Of a stretch of 64,000 nt of DNA, positions 43,680-53,815 are shown one piece after another. The notes beneath the pieces were generated by a model that was given only the letters and a program-made list of their open reading frames with translations, was not told the DNA's origin and did no database searches. The translations under genes were made by a program, and so were the position numbers. How positions within the stretch are numbered: the stretch's first letter is position 1; each line of letters opens with the position of its first letter. This DNA is from Thermosphaera aggregans (GTDB taxonomy: Archaea > Thermoproteota > Thermoprotei_A > Sulfolobales > Desulfurococcaceae). Where the stretch lies: the NCBI RefSeq assembly GCF_014962245.1, contig NZ_CP063144.1:300582-364581 (forward strand), in the 5' to 3' direction.

Positions 43680-44498
43680 ATGACCGAGGTAGACGTTGCA
43701 GTCCCCACGAGCATTCTCCGGGTGGAGTCAACCCTTCTTTTAAAAACCCTCAGGATCCATCAAGTAGCTAGGATCCTAGGGATTTTCGGGGTTTCAAGAG
43801 CATTCTTCTACAAGGATTTCGAGACCGATCTCTCTGCGCACAGGGAGTATGTTAGGCTGATCAGGAAGCACTGGGAGTACTTCTTCACACCCCCCTACCT
43901 GAGAAGGAGGCTTGTGCCGAGAAGCCCCGTCCTGAAGCATGTTGGAATCCTCCCTCCCATCCGCCTGGAATGGTTCGACGTCCCCCGCGGGCTCAAACCC
44001 GGGGATGAAAGAGTTGGATACGTGTTCAAGAAGAGCGGGAGCTTCAAAGTATATATTGACTCCTCAAGGGTTTTCGACGCAACCGGTGAGTGCAGGGAGG
44101 GGTTGACAGTTATCAGGATAGTGGATCCCGAGGAGAAGATTGCTGAGTGTGTGGACAGGGACTTCTACAAGGGGCCTGAGCTCCGGTTCACGGATAGTTT
44201 CAAGCAGCTTGTAGAGGGCAACAGGGATGCGAGGATCGTGGCGACTAGCAGGTATGGGCGTGTCCCAGGCTTCGACGAGCTCTCAGCCCTAGCATCCAGT
44301 AGCAGGGTTTTAATACTGTTCGGATCCCCGGGGAGAGGGCTTCACGATATAGCTGGTGCTGAGGGGCTCAGGCTCGAGGAGCTTGGAGACGTGTGGAACA
44401 CTGTGCCCGGTCAAAAAGTTAAAACTGTGAGAACGGAGGAGGCTTTAATAATAACTCTTGGACTAGTAAACCATGCTTTAAAATTAAAAAGGATCTGA
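43680..44498 (+). CDS. SPOUT-class RNA methyltransferase
   Basis: A 272-residue protein of the archaeal/eukaryotic SPOUT1 (C9orf114-like) group. The N-terminal VAVPTSILRVES start, FYKDFETD, LRRRLVP and the C-terminal trefoil-knot parts (VLILFGSPGRGLHDI, VRTEEALIITLGLVN) match this group. It would use S-adenosylmethionine to methylate an RNA, and its position immediately before the ribosomal operon supports a ribosomal or tRNA substrate. Confidence 0.82.
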   Translation: MTEVDVAVPTSILRVESTLLLKTLRIHQVARILGIFGVSRAFFYKDFETDLSAHREYVRLIRKHWEYFFTPPYLRRRLVPRSPVLKHVGILPPIRLEWFDVPRGLKPGDERVGYVFKKSGSFKVYIDSSRVFDATGECREGLTVIRIVDPEEKIAECVDRDFYKGPELRFTDSFKQLVEGNRDARIVATSRYGRVPGFDELSALASSSRVLILFGSPGRGLHDIAGAEGLRLEELGDVWNTVPGQKVKTVRTEEALIITLGLVNHALKLKRI

Positions 44499-44562
44499 AA
44501 AATTAGATTGAACAATATGCTTTAAAACCTGTATAATAATCCATCCATGAAGGTGGAAGCTA

Positions 44563-45750
44563 ATGGGTCATCGAAAGCTGCACGCGCCGAGACGCGGAAG
44601 CCTTGGCGTTAGACCGAGGAAGAGAGCGGAGGAGCTGACTCCCCGCGTCAAGACATGGCCTGTTAAAACATGGGCTGAGCTGGTGCTGGAGAAGTATGGG
44701 AAGGAGGCTGAGAAGCACGGTGTAGTGTCGAAGCCTGTGCTACTGGGCTTCGCCGCGTACAAGGCTGGCATGACCCATGGTTTAATGGTTGAGGACAGGC
44801 CTCACACTCCTTTCACGGGTAAGGAGGTTTTCACGCCCGTAACCATCCTGGATGCCCCGCCCATGGTTATCCTTGGGCTACGTGCTTACGGTTTTGGAGA
44901 GCAGGGAGGCCTCGTCTCCCTCGGCGAGGCCTGGAGGAGCCCTGTTGAAGCAGTGGGGAGGGCTTACGAGGAATACTACAGCAAGAACCCCTTGCTCACC
45001 GACAGTGTTGACAGCGTTGTCAGGAAGTACCTGCAGGGGCTTAGGAAGCTCAACCACGGCCTTGTAAAACCTGATCCAACAGGTAAGTACGGGTTCAAGT
45101 TCGTGGAGACCAACTGGGAGGAGGCTTTCAAGAAAGTATTCACCGGCAACGTTGTCGAGGTTAGAGCGCTGGCTTCAACAATACCTGTTCTCTCAGGCTT
45201 CGGTAAGAAGAAGCCTGAGATCGTTGAGATAAAGATAGGCGGGGGAAAGGTTGAGGAAGTTGTGAAGTACGGGGAGAGCATTCTCGGCGGATTGGTAACG
45301 GCTAAGGATGTTTTCACCGAGGGACAGTTCATCGATGTGATAGGGGTTACCAAGGGCAAGGGCTTCCAGGGCGTGGTGAAAAGGTTTGGCGTGAAAGTGC
45401 TTCCGAGATGGCATAAGCACAGGAAGGGTGCTAGGAAGATAGGGTCGAGGAGCCCTGCTTTCGGAACAATGAGCGAGCCTCCGCAGGCTGGTCAGACAGG
45501 ATTCCACCGTAGAACCGACTACAACAAGCGTGTCCTCAGGATAGGGTTGAACGGTCTTGAGGTAACGCCCAGCGGCGGCTTCCTACACTACGGCCTCGTT
45601 TACGGACCCTACTTGATGCTGAAGGGCACGGTGTTCGGCCCTGCCAAGAGGTTGTTGATACTGAGACACCCTGTTAGACCTCCTGCATGGCTCCCGATAG
45701 AGCCTCCCAGGATCACGTACTTAAACCTTGAGAGTAAGCAAGGTGTTTAG
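44563..45750 (+). CDS. rpl3: Ribosomal protein uL3
   Basis: Large-subunit protein near the peptidyl-transferase centre and first gene of the ribosomal superoperon. It is 395 residues with the conserved region [20 protein letters not shown] and [14 protein letters not shown]. The length is on the long side for archaeal uL3, with an N-terminal extension rich in Arg and Lys. GTATAATAAT (44531-44540) and AGGTGG (44551-44556) precede ATG 44563. Confidence 0.96.
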   Translation: MGHRKLHAPRRGSLGVRPRKRAEELTPRVKTWPVKTWAELVLEKYGKEAEKHGVVSKPVLLGFAAYKAGMTHGLMVEDRPHTPFTGKEVFTPVTILDAPPMVILGLRAYGFGEQGGLVSLGEAWRSPVEAVGRAYEEYYSKNPLLTDSVDSVVRKYLQGLRKLNHGLVKPDPTGKYGFKFVETNWEEAFKKVFTGNVVEVRALASTIPVLSGFGKKKPEIVEIKIGGGKVEEVVKYGESILGGLVTAKDVFTEGQFIDVIGVTKGKGFQGVVKRFGVKVLPRWHKHRKGARKIGSRSPAFGTMSEPPQAGQTGFHRRTDYNKRVLRIGLNGLEVTPSGGFLHYGLVYGPYLMLKGTVFGPAKRLLILRHPVRPPAWLPIEPPRITYLNLESKQGV

Positions 45751-45760
45751 GTGGTAGCCC

Positions 45761-46576
45761 ATGACTTGGACTTTAATGGTTCCCAGGCAGGTTGACAGGT
45801 TAACGGTGAAGGTTTTCAACACCGAGGGGGGTGAGGCCGGCAGTATCGAACTCCCCCCGGTGTTCCAGCTACCTGTTAGGAAGGACTTGATAAGGAGGGC
45901 CTTCCTCTCAGCTTTCACAGCCATGCTCCAGCCTAAGGGCAGGGACCCGATGGCTGGCAGGAGGACAACCGCCAAGTACTGGGGAGTTGGCTACGGTATT
46001 GCGAGAGTCCCGAGACTCCCCAATGGAACGGCCAGGTTCGTGGTTAGCACTAGGAAGGGGCACCTGGCATTCCCGCCAACGCCTGAGAGAAAGCTTCACG
46101 AGGAGGTTAACAAGAAGGAGAGGGTTTACGCGATAGCCTCAGCTTTAGCGGCTACTTCAAGGATTGAGCTGGTTAAAGCCCGCGGGCATGTGTTCACAGC
46201 TGACACGCTCCCCATCATAGTCCTGGATGATGCCGAGGAGAAGATAAGCGATTCGAAGCAGGCTAGGGAGTGGCTCTCAAAGCTAGGCTTATGGGATGAT
46301 GTTGTCAGAAGCCAGGAGGGCACCGGGATCAGGGCTGGTAAGGGCAAGATGAGGGGGCGCAGGTATGTTGAGCCTAAGAGCATACTCTTCGTCCTCACAA
46401 GCTATGAGAAGCCGCTTGCCAAGGCTGTTAGAAACTTCCCTGGCGTGGATATTGCGACACCCGGGAACCTGGGGATACTGCACCTGGCGCCCGGCGGGGT
46501 GCCCGGGAGGCTTACAGTTTTCTCGAAGACAGCTCTCGAAGAGGTTGCCAGGAAGTTCGAGGTGGTGTTCCTGTGA
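45761..46576 (+). CDS. rpl4: Ribosomal protein uL4
   Basis: Large-subunit assembly protein lining the exit tunnel, 271 residues, with the tunnel-loop region [19 protein letters not shown] and the C-terminal [16 protein letters not shown]. It follows uL3 by ten bases and overlaps uL23 by four. Confidence 0.95.
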   Translation: MTWTLMVPRQVDRLTVKVFNTEGGEAGSIELPPVFQLPVRKDLIRRAFLSAFTAMLQPKGRDPMAGRRTTAKYWGVGYGIARVPRLPNGTARFVVSTRKGHLAFPPTPERKLHEEVNKKERVYAIASALAATSRIELVKARGHVFTADTLPIIVLDDAEEKISDSKQAREWLSKLGLWDDVVRSQEGTGIRAGKGKMRGRRYVEPKSILFVLTSYEKPLAKAVRNFPGVDIATPGNLGILHLAPGGVPGRLTVFSKTALEEVARKFEVVFL

Positions 46577-46848
46577 GCAGTGAGACCGAAAGGCTTTACA
46601 GCATAATAGTGAGGCCTGTTCAGAGCGAGAAAGCCCTGGGCATGATTGACAAGCAGAACACTTTAACCTTCATAGTGGATATCAACGCTAGCAAGCAGGA
46701 TGTGAAGAGGGCTGTTGAAACACTGTTCAACGTTAAGGTTGAAAAGGTCAGGATACTTGTAACCCCTAAGGGGGAGAAGAAGGCTTACGTCAAGCTGGCT
46801 CCGGAGTACAAGGCCAGCGACGTGGCGGCTCAAATAGGCTTGATCTAG
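46573..46848 (+). CDS. rpl23: Ribosomal protein uL23
   Basis: A 91-residue protein near the exit of the peptide tunnel, where SRP docks. Family marks are [35 protein letters not shown] and GEKKAYVKL. The start GTG overlaps the uL4 stop (GTGA). Confidence 0.95.
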   Translation: MSSETERLYSIIVRPVQSEKALGMIDKQNTLTFIVDINASKQDVKRAVETLFNVKVEKVRILVTPKGEKKAYVKLAPEYKASDVAAQIGLI

Positions 46849-46859
46849 GGGTGGTTTGA

Positions 46860-47579
46860 ATGGGTAAGAGGCTTATCATTCAGAGAAGGGGGCGTGGATC
46901 CCCTAATTTCAGGACACCGGATCACGTTCACGTAGCGCCGGCGAAATACCCGTTGATACCGTTCGACCAGACGTTTAAGGGAGTGGTAGCTGACTTCATC
47001 CACGACCCGGGCAGGTGGGTGCCTCTCGCAGAGATAGAGCTTGAGAACGGCCTGGTCTTCTACGTTCCAGCTGTCGAGGGGATGTATAAGGGGCAGGTTA
47101 TTGAAGTAGGCCCTGCTGCGAAACCCGTTCACGGCAACATACTGCCCATAGGCTCAATACCCGAGGGAACCCAGATATGCAATATTGAGAAGAACCCGGG
47201 CGATGGCGGAAGGTTCGTGAGGTCTAGTGGAACCTACGCTATAATAGTTGGGAGAGCCGGGGGCAAGACCCAGGTCCAGCTCCCCAGCGGCAAGATCATT
47301 GAGGTGCCGAACGAGGCAAGGGCCATGGTAGGCGTTGTAGCCGGTGGGGGAAGGCTTGAGAAACCCTTGCTGAAAGCTGGCGCGTCATACTATAAGTGGA
47401 GCGCTAAGTCCAGGTGGTGGCCTAGGGTTAGAGGTGTGGCGATGAACGCTGCGTTCCACCCGCACGGTGGTGGAAGCCACCAGCATGTTGGAAGACCCTC
47501 GACAATCTCAAGGATGACTCCTCCGGGCAGGAAGGTCGGGCACATAGCTGCCAGGAGAACTGGCAGGAGGAAGGGTTAG
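46860..47579 (+). CDS. rpl2: Ribosomal protein uL2
   Basis: A 239-residue protein that binds 23S rRNA near the peptidyl-transferase centre. The conserved motif NAAFHPHGGGSHQHVGRP lies near the C-terminus, and the N-terminus GKRLIIQRRGRGSPNF is typical of archaea. After this gene the usual uS19 is delayed by two inserted genes. Confidence 0.96.
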   Translation: MGKRLIIQRRGRGSPNFRTPDHVHVAPAKYPLIPFDQTFKGVVADFIHDPGRWVPLAEIELENGLVFYVPAVEGMYKGQVIEVGPAAKPVHGNILPIGSIPEGTQICNIEKNPGDGGRFVRSSGTYAIIVGRAGGKTQVQLPSGKIIEVPNEARAMVGVVAGGGRLEKPLLKAGASYYKWSAKSRWWPRVRGVAMNAAFHPHGGGSHQHVGRPSTISRMTPPGRKVGHIAARRTGRRKG

Positions 47580-47651
47580 GCTTTACAGCTTTTTCCAAGC
47601 TAAGGATTAATTAGGGGTTTCCCCTTAGATTTTCCTGAAAGGTTTCTGCAA

Positions 47652-48575
47652 ATGACAGCAACTATTTCTCGAGACGATCCAGTGGTTAGGAAAGTGTTCG
47701 AAACCTACGAGCCCGTTGTCAAGCGCAGGGAAAGGGTTAGGGATCCTGAGGAGATCATAGAGGTTTTGAGAAGCGAGTTCAAGCTCGTTGTCAAGCCCTA
47801 TGTAGTGTACTTGACGATTGCTTCATTCATGAATAATAGGCCTGTTCTCTACGAGGGCCCTCCCGGAACCGGGAAGACCGAGATAGGCGAGGCCATACTC
47901 TACCTATGGGCTGGTAAAACCCCTTTCATACTACCATGTAGCGAGAACTATGACGAGTACAGGGTTATAGGCGACTTCCACCCTGCCATGGCAATGGCTA
48001 AAGGCTTCAACGAGGAGAGCTTCATACCGAGGCCGCTTCTAGCAGCACTCATCATGGGGACAGGGGTCCTCATAGATGAGATAAGGAGGAGTAGTGAGGA
48101 GTTCCAGAACATGCTGCTCGACGTTATCGATAAGAGGAGGATTATCATACCGGAGCTGAAGAAGGTTTACAGCCAGGAGAGCGACGAGTTCCAAGTAGTC
48201 TTAACCAGCAACCCTCTTGACATAGCGCAGGGAGAGCTCAGCGATGCCTTCCTGAGAAGGGTTGTGAGGGTTGAGTTCAAATACCCGAGCATCGAGGAGG
48301 AGTACGAGATAGTGAGGCTTAAGCTAGGCTCCCTGTTCCAGAAGCTAAGGGATGATGATGTTTTGAAAGCACTATCCATTGTCAACAAGCTAAGGGAGAA
48401 GGCTAACTACAAGCCAGGGATATCAGACACGGTCACATGGCTAACCATGGCCGCGCTCCTGGCGGAGGCAAGGGGTAGGGAGAGGGTTGGGGATGAGGAG
48501 CTGAGGCAGGCCGGCTTGTCAACCCTTTACAAGAACCCTGAGGACGAGGAACTGGTTAATGAAGTCTTACGGTGA
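47652..48575 (+). CDS. MoxR-family AAA ATPase
   Basis: A 307-residue AAA+ chaperone-like ATPase. Walker A is EGPPGTGKTEIGE (about residue 75), Walker B GVLIDEIRRS and sensor 1 VVLTSNPLD. MoxR ATPases usually work with a VWA-domain partner to mature or activate protein complexes, and such a partner follows with a 17-base overlap. The pair interrupts the ribosomal operon between uL2 and uS19. The 72-base gap upstream contains competing inverted repeats (CTAAGG...CCTTAG and AGGGG-TTT-CCCCT, about 47600-47628). Confidence 0.88.
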   Translation: MTATISRDDPVVRKVFETYEPVVKRRERVRDPEEIIEVLRSEFKLVVKPYVVYLTIASFMNNRPVLYEGPPGTGKTEIGEAILYLWAGKTPFILPCSENYDEYRVIGDFHPAMAMAKGFNEESFIPRPLLAALIMGTGVLIDEIRRSSEEFQNMLLDVIDKRRIIIPELKKVYSQESDEFQVVLTSNPLDIAQGELSDAFLRRVVRVEFKYPSIEEEYEIVRLKLGSLFQKLRDDDVLKALSIVNKLREKANYKPGISDTVTWLTMAALLAEARGRERVGDEELRQAGLSTLYKNPEDEELVNEVLR

Positions 48576-50457
48576 AGAATCACCCGAGGCTTTGAAAAAA
48601 GAGTTTTCTAGGAGAATAGAGGACTGGATCCGGGAAGCCTTCAAAGGAGCTGGGGCAACCGGGGTCTCCGTTGACAGGATAATTCTTTACGTCAAGCTCG
48701 GCCTCACGCTGGAGGGCTTGCTGAGGAGTCGCGAGCAGCTGGAGCAGTACAAGGACCTTCTCCGGGGCGCGCTCGGCCTTAAGCCCGTGGAGAAAACCGG
48801 GGAGGAGGTTTTAGCATCATTCAGCCTCGACCAGTCATTCCAGGCGAGGCTTTCAAGATCCAGGACCGTGAGGGTTTCAGACCTGTTGAGCAAGGATTCA
48901 ACGCCTCAGCAGGTATTGGAGTATATCTGGTATAGGAAGACAGGGGTTATCCGGAGAAGCCGCAACGGAGGCTTCGTCGTAGATGCTGAGCGTTTAAGAA
49001 GCATGGGGGCCAGGGGCTCGATCACCGTTAAAGACCTAAACAAGTACCTTGGAGAGGTTCCCAGCCAGCTGTGGGGCAAGATTGTTTCAAGCAGTGTCCT
49101 GGAGAGGATGTCAAGGGATGAGATAGTCGAGTTTGCCAGCAGGTTCTACGGGAGAAACCCGGGGGTTGACAAGAGGATTGACCATGAAATCGCATCAAGG
49201 CTGAACGCTGGGTGGAGGCCTAGCCTTAACGAGTACCGGAGGATTGAGAGAGTTGTGAGCAGGGTTTCACCGAGGCTGAAAGCGAGCGCGCTACTCCCCT
49301 ACATGCTTCCACAGGTTGACTCTAGCTTCCTGTCTAGAGATGATATGTCCCGGCTTGCGAAAAGGCTTGAGGAGCTCTCGTTGAGGGATAGGTGGAGGAT
49401 TATCGACAAGATATACAAGAACCCTGGCTACGAGCCGTTGCTGAGCCAGCTTGGAGTTTTCTCACTAGCAGGTATTGGAAACCCTGACAGGCTTGGCGAG
49501 CCCTTGCGCTCGAAAACCATTCTCGGGCAATCCCTCATGAACTACGTCGCCTACCTCCTCACCCGAGACCCCTCATACCTCGACTACTCAATGTACCTGG
49601 CCTCCAGGGTGAACCCGGAGGCGCTGGAGCCGGGGCTGAGGAGGCTTCACGAGGGCTTGCAGGCTGGTGATTCCAGAAGGCTTATAACAATTATTGCCAG
49701 GCAGGACCCTGCTGAAGCTCTCGAGGCGTTATCGTACAAGCTGTGGGAGTATGTTTCAACCAGGGGGAGGCTTGAGGTTGAGCCCAGCATGTTGAGGAGG
49801 GCTGTTGAAATAGGCTGCATGATCTTGAACAGGGCTTGGGCTCGCAGAGGCGTTTCAGCTGAATGGAGGGTTTCAGCGAGGAGGGGCAGGGTGGATGTTA
49901 GGAAGACCATGTTTAAACATGTTAGAATGGATGAGACGATTGTCTACAGGAGGAGGGAGAGGAGGGTTAGGGTTGTAGGCGTTGTCGACGTGAGCGGGAG
50001 TATGTCAAGGTTTTCCCTATGGTCCATTCTCTCCCTGGCATCCCTGACCCCGGTTTTAAGCGGGGTTGTAATGTTCTCGGAGAAGCCCGTTATATATAGA
50101 GCGCCGGGGGCGAAAACCCAAAGGCTCCTCGTAAACTACCTGGAGAACCTTTTCCAGCAGGGTTTTAAAGGATACACCAACATCTCCAGCGCTCTCAGGG
50201 AGGCTTACAGGCTGAGCTTGAAAACAGGCTCCGGCAGGATCGTCTTGTTCACCGATCTTCAGCAGACAGTGCAGGATGTTGACCCGTGGGTTGAGGCGGC
50301 CGGGATCACGGGGAAGGGTGTGAAAGTGGTCGTGATAACTCCTTCCCAGGCTGACGAGAGGGTTGTCGAGTTGATGAGGAGTGCTGGATGCTTGGTTGAA
50401 GTAGTGTCGAGCCCTGAGAAGATACCAAAGATTTTAAAAAGGAAATTAAATGTTTAA
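48559..50457 (+). CDS. VWA-domain (CoxE-like) protein, partner of MoxR
   Basis: A 632-residue protein. The first 420 residues are mainly helical and not recognised. The C-terminal von Willebrand A domain carries a complete MIDAS: VVDVSGSMS (about residue 475), the Thr in GYTNISS and the Asp in LFTDLQQ. With the MoxR ATPase it forms a chaperone-like pair whose target is unknown; its position suggests ribosome assembly or metal insertion, but this is only inference. Confidence 0.85.
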   Translation: MKSYGEESPEALKKEFSRRIEDWIREAFKGAGATGVSVDRIILYVKLGLTLEGLLRSREQLEQYKDLLRGALGLKPVEKTGEEVLASFSLDQSFQARLSRSRTVRVSDLLSKDSTPQQVLEYIWYRKTGVIRRSRNGGFVVDAERLRSMGARGSITVKDLNKYLGEVPSQLWGKIVSSSVLERMSRDEIVEFASRFYGRNPGVDKRIDHEIASRLNAGWRPSLNEYRRIERVVSRVSPRLKASALLPYMLPQVDSSFLSRDDMSRLAKRLEELSLRDRWRIIDKIYKNPGYEPLLSQLGVFSLAGIGNPDRLGEPLRSKTILGQSLMNYVAYLLTRDPSYLDYSMYLASRVNPEALEPGLRRLHEGLQAGDSRRLITIIARQDPAEALEALSYKLWEYVSTRGRLEVEPSMLRRAVEIGCMILNRAWARRGVSAEWRVSARRGRVDVRKTMFKHVRMDETIVYRRRERRVRVVGVVDVSGSMSRFSLWSILSLASLTPVLSGVVMFSEKPVIYRAPGAKTQRLLVNYLENLFQQGFKGYTNISSALREAYRLSLKTGSGRIVLFTDLQQTVQDVDPWVEAAGITGKGVKVVVITPSQADERVVELMRSAGCLVEVVSSPEKIPKILKRKLNV

Positions 50458-50513
50458 AATACAGTCTAGCTTAGAATTAGATAACATATTGCTTACGTGC
50501 TGGGTGAACAGGG

Positions 50514-50951
50514 TTGGCGCTGAGTCTACAGGACCTGCCGGTTGAGTGGCGGAAGTTCAGGTATAGAGGCTACACTCTTGAAGAGTTGCTCAACATGCCG
50601 ATGGATGACTTGATAAACCTCCTGCCCGCGAGGCAGAGGAGGAGTTTGAAGAGGGGTTTGACCAAGGCTCAGATCAGGCTTCTCGCAAGGATTAGGAAGG
50701 TTAGGAGCAACCCGGAGCTTGCCAGGAAGGGCGTGGTTAAAACACATGTTAGAGACATGATCATCCTCCCCGAGATGATCGGCTTGACAATAGCTATTTA
50801 CAACGGCAAGGAGTTCGTCCCCGTTAAGATATCGCCTGAGATGATAGGGCACTACCTGGGAGAGTTCAGCATTACCACGAAGAAGGTAACCCACGGGGAG
50901 CCCGGGTTGAAGGCAACCCGTAGCAGCAGGTTCGTAGCGCTCGCTAAGTAG
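50514..50951 (+). CDS. rps19: Ribosomal protein uS19
   Basis: Small-subunit head protein, 145 residues, with the conserved C-terminal part [27 protein letters not shown] and [10 protein letters not shown]. It starts at TTG 50514 after a short gap that may contain a new promoter. Confidence 0.95.
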   Translation: MALSLQDLPVEWRKFRYRGYTLEELLNMPMDDLINLLPARQRRSLKRGLTKAQIRLLARIRKVRSNPELARKGVVKTHVRDMIILPEMIGLTIAIYNGKEFVPVKISPEMIGHYLGEFSITTKKVTHGEPGLKATRSSRFVALAK

Positions 50952-50959
50952 GTGGGAGC

Positions 50960-51433
50960 ATGCCTACATGGCACTACTCGGTTAGCTTTCTCGACGAGTC
51001 AAAGATTGCTAAAGCAGCCAGGTACGATATTCCCGTGTCGATAAAGTACATGAGGGAGATTGCCTACACCTTGAAGGGAATGAAGCTCCAAGATGCTATA
51101 AGGTTCCTGGAAGACGTTTTGAAGATGAAGCAGGCAGTCCCGTTCAGAAGGTACACGGGCAAGCTGAGCCATAAGAAAGGGCTGGCTGACAGGTTTAAAT
51201 GGCCTATTGGCAGGTACCCTGTGAAGGGTGCCAGGTACATGCTCGAGGTTTTAAGGAATGTTGAAGCAAACGCTGAGAACAAGGGCTTGGACAAGGAGAA
51301 GCTTGTGATAATCCACATAGCTGCTCACAAAGGGCTCACTCTTAAAAGATATATGCCAAGGGCTTTCGGAAGGGCAACCCCTAAGTACAGGAGATTGAGC
51401 AATGTCGAGGTAATTGTTAAAGAGGTGGGGTAG
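50960..51433 (+). CDS. rpl22: Ribosomal protein uL22
   Basis: A 157-residue tunnel protein with the long beta-hairpin region ending in RYMPRAFGRATPKYRR. Follows uS19 by eight bases and comes just before uS3. Confidence 0.94.
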   Translation: MPTWHYSVSFLDESKIAKAARYDIPVSIKYMREIAYTLKGMKLQDAIRFLEDVLKMKQAVPFRRYTGKLSHKKGLADRFKWPIGRYPVKGARYMLEVLRNVEANAENKGLDKEKLVIIHIAAHKGLTLKRYMPRAFGRATPKYRRLSNVEVIVKEVG

Positions 51434-51434
51434 C

Positions 51435-52121
51435 ATGGTGGGGCCAAGGGTTAAATCATACTTCCTATCTTATGGTTTGAAAAAGCTGATGATAGACGAG
51501 TTCCTCGCGAACTACTTCAAGGACGCCGGGTACGCCGGGGTGGAGGTTTTCAGGACCCCGACCGGCCACAGGGTTGTGATATACGCTGAGTACCCTGGCA
51601 GGCTAATAGGCAGGGGAGGGAGCGTTATCAAGAAGCTGACCACGATCCTCCAGACAAGGTTCGGGCTAGAGAACGTTAACATCACCGTCTCACCTGTGAT
51701 GGACCCCGACTTGAACGCCAGGGTTGTCGCCTTCAGGATTGTCAGGGCTTTGGAGAAGGAGATACCGTTTAGAAGGGTTATGATGGGGATGTTGAAGAGG
51801 ATTATGGATGCTGGCGCAGTAGGCGCTGAGATAATAATCAGCGGTAAGCTGAGAGGAGAGAGGGCTACTTACGAGAAGATGAGGGTTGGCAAGATATACA
51901 AGGCTGGCGAACCCGTTGAATACATTGTTGACAGGGCTGTTGCAAGAGCATTGCTCAAGCCCGGTATATACGGTGTTGAAGTATTGATTGTTAAACCCGG
52001 CATAAAGCTCCCCGACCACGTGGAGGTCAAGCCTGTGAAGCCTGAGGCTTTGAAGCAGGCGGCCCCGCAGCCAGGCGGGGAGGCAGAGGGCTCCCAGGAG
52101 GGTGGTGTAGTTGAAGGCTAG
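51435..52121 (+). CDS. rps3: Ribosomal protein uS3
   Basis: Small-subunit mRNA-entry protein with a KH domain (VVIYAEYPGRLIGRGGSVIK). ATG 51435 is used, since the frame open to 51414 would overlap uL22. About 228 residues; the C-terminal tail is Glu/Gly-rich. Confidence 0.95.
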   Translation: MVGPRVKSYFLSYGLKKLMIDEFLANYFKDAGYAGVEVFRTPTGHRVVIYAEYPGRLIGRGGSVIKKLTTILQTRFGLENVNITVSPVMDPDLNARVVAFRIVRALEKEIPFRRVMMGMLKRIMDAGAVGAEIIISGKLRGERATYEKMRVGKIYKAGEPVEYIVDRAVARALLKPGIYGVEVLIVKPGIKLPDHVEVKPVKPEALKQAAPQPGGEAEGSQEGGVVEG

Positions 52122-52359
52122 TGAGATAAGGAAGATGGCTCCGGAGGAGAGGCTGTTAAAGCTTAACGAGCTCAGGCTGGAGCTTGTCAAGCTCAGGCTT
52201 CAGTCAAAGGTCGGTACCTTGACGAACACTGCCAGGATTAGGAATGTTAGACGGGATATTGCTAGAATACTCACGGTTATGCGCGAGGAATCAGCAAAGG
52301 GTAGGCAACAGGCTGAAGAGGTTAAGGAGGAGGTTCCTGTTGAAGAGGAGAAGCAGTAA
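52111..52359 (+). CDS. rpl29: Ribosomal protein uL29
   Basis: An 82-residue helical hairpin protein (LRLELVKLRLQSKVGTL) with an acidic tail. The start TTG 52111 overlaps uS3. Its end overlaps the RNase P gene. Confidence 0.93.
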   Translation: MKASEIRKMAPEERLLKLNELRLELVKLRLQSKVGTLTNTARIRNVRRDIARILTVMREESAKGRQQAEEVKEEVPVEEEKQ

Positions 52360-52615
52360 CCTAGTATACCACGAGCTCATAGGCCTTAAGGCTCGTGTCG
52401 TAGAATACTCCGACCCATCCGTCAAGGGTTTCGAGGGAGTGGTGGTTGATGAAACCCTTAAGACCCTTGTACTCGAGAACTCTTCCCGCAGAATACGCGT
52501 TTTCAAGGAGAACGGTGTTTTCGAGTTCACGCTTCCAGATGGTGGAAGCGTGGTTATTAAAGGGTTTAAGATATTGGGTAGACCTTGGGAACGTGTTAAA
52601 ATGGTTTTGAGGTAG
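52340..52615 (+). CDS. Ribonuclease P protein Rpp29 (Pop4/Rnp1)
   Basis: A 91-residue RNase P subunit that binds the specificity region of the RNA. The Sm-like core ELIGLKARVVEYSDPS, GFEGVVVDETLKTLVLE and the end GFKILGRPWERVK match the family, which usually lies between uL29 and uS17 in archaea. TTG 52340 is chosen because AGGAGG lies at good distance upstream; the open frame extends to 52244. Confidence 0.9.
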   Translation: MKRRSSNLVYHELIGLKARVVEYSDPSVKGFEGVVVDETLKTLVLENSSRRIRVFKENGVFEFTLPDGGSVVIKGFKILGRPWERVKMVLR

Positions 52616-52621
52616 GTTTGC

Positions 52622-52975
52622 ATGAGCAGGGCTCAGGTTAACAATATAGGTTTAGAGGGCTTAACCCCGCCGGAGAGGACTTGCGAGGACCCTAAGTGCC
52701 CGTGGCACGGGCATGTCAAGGTTAGAGGGGTCGTGCTAACCGGGGTTGTGAGCAAGAGGAAGGCTCACGGAATGGTCGTGGTGAGGCACGACTACCTTCA
52801 TTATGTTAAGAAGTTCATGAGGTATGAGAAGAGGAAGAAGCATATTCACGCCCACCTCCCGCCCTGCATAGAGGTAAGGGAGGGTGATACTGTAGTAATA
52901 GGTGAGACCCGCCCCCTCTCTAAGACTGTTTCCTTCGTTGTCCTAGCAGTGGTTAAGAAGGCAGGTGGTGTCTGA
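52622..52975 (+). CDS. rps17: Ribosomal protein uS17
   Basis: A 117-residue rRNA-binding protein with [17 protein letters not shown] and [20 protein letters not shown]. Contains [10 protein letters not shown] at the N-terminus, a Cys pair seen in archaeal members. Ends at the start of uL14. Confidence 0.94.
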   Translation: MSRAQVNNIGLEGLTPPERTCEDPKCPWHGHVKVRGVVLTGVVSKRKAHGMVVVRHDYLHYVKKFMRYEKRKKHIHAHLPPCIEVREGDTVVIGETRPLSKTVSFVVLAVVKKAGGV

Positions 52976-53403
52976 TGGGTGCTAAGAGAGCTGTAGCCGG
53001 CAAGCCAGCCTTCTCCAGGAGAAGGGTTAACACAGGGCTTCAGGTTCAAACAGTAGCCAAGGTGGCTGACAACAGCGGCGCTAAGGAAGTAATGATAATC
53101 GGCGTGCCAGGCTATCATGGAAGGCTGAGGAGGGTTCCCCCAGCAGGCGTTGGAGACCTTGTCGTGGTGAGCGTTAAGAAAGGGATCCCGGAGATGAGGA
53201 AGCAGGTGTTTAAGGCAATAGTTGTGAGGCAGAGGAGGCCTTACAAGAGGGCTGACGGCACCTGGATTGCTTTCGAGGACAACGCTGTGGTTATACTGAC
53301 CCCTGAGGGAACGCCTAAGGGAAGCGAGATCAGGGGGCCTATCGCGAGGGAGGCAGCGGAGAGGTGGCCCCAGATAGCTAATCTTGCATCAATGATTATT
53401 TAG
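52975..53403 (+). CDS. rpl14: Ribosomal protein uL14
   Basis: A 142-residue intersubunit-bridge protein with [37 protein letters not shown] and [20 protein letters not shown]. One base overlap with uS17. Confidence 0.96.
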   Translation: MGAKRAVAGKPAFSRRRVNTGLQVQTVAKVADNSGAKEVMIIGVPGYHGRLRRVPPAGVGDLVVVSVKKGIPEMRKQVFKAIVVRQRRPYKRADGTWIAFEDNAVVILTPEGTPKGSEIRGPIAREAAERWPQIANLASMII

Positions 53404-53414
53404 GAGGTGTGTTT

Positions 53415-53813
53415 ATGGCTGTCACAGCTTCACATAAACCAGGCAAGCAGAGGAAGGCTCTCGCCGAGATGCCCCTGCACTTGAGGAGGAAGCTTCTAAC
53501 AGCAAGGCTCAGCGACGAGCTCGTGGAGAAGTACGGTGTTAAAAGGCTCCCGGTGAGGAAAGGAGACACCGTGCTGGTTATGAGGGGTGATTTCCAGGGA
53601 GCTGAGGGCAAGGTTGTCAGGGTGGATTTGAAGAGGGCGAGGATCTTTATAGAAGGGGTTCAGAAGAAGAAGGCTGATGGAACCCCTGTCTACGTTCCAA
53701 TCCACCCCAGCAAGGTCATGATTACGAAGCTTGATCTCAGCGACAAGCTCCGCCTCAAAATCGTTGAGAGGCGGAGGGGTAAGACCGAGGAGTCGAAGAA
53801 GGAGGGTGAGTAG
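53415..53813 (+). CDS. rpl24: Ribosomal protein uL24
   Basis: A 132-residue protein with a KOW motif ([20 protein letters not shown]). ATG 53415 fits the AGGAGGTG site at 53402-53409; GTG 53409 is within that site and less likely. Confidence 0.94.
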   Translation: MAVTASHKPGKQRKALAEMPLHLRRKLLTARLSDELVEKYGVKRLPVRKGDTVLVMRGDFQGAEGKVVRVDLKRARIFIEGVQKKKADGTPVYVPIHPSKVMITKLDLSDKLRLKIVERRRGKTEESKKEGE

Positions 53814-53815
53814 TC

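Noticed and set aside
47600-47628. Competing inverted repeats before moxR as an attenuator
   Set aside because: Stems of five to six bases with no leader peptide or known archaeal precedent; too weak to call a regulatory element.
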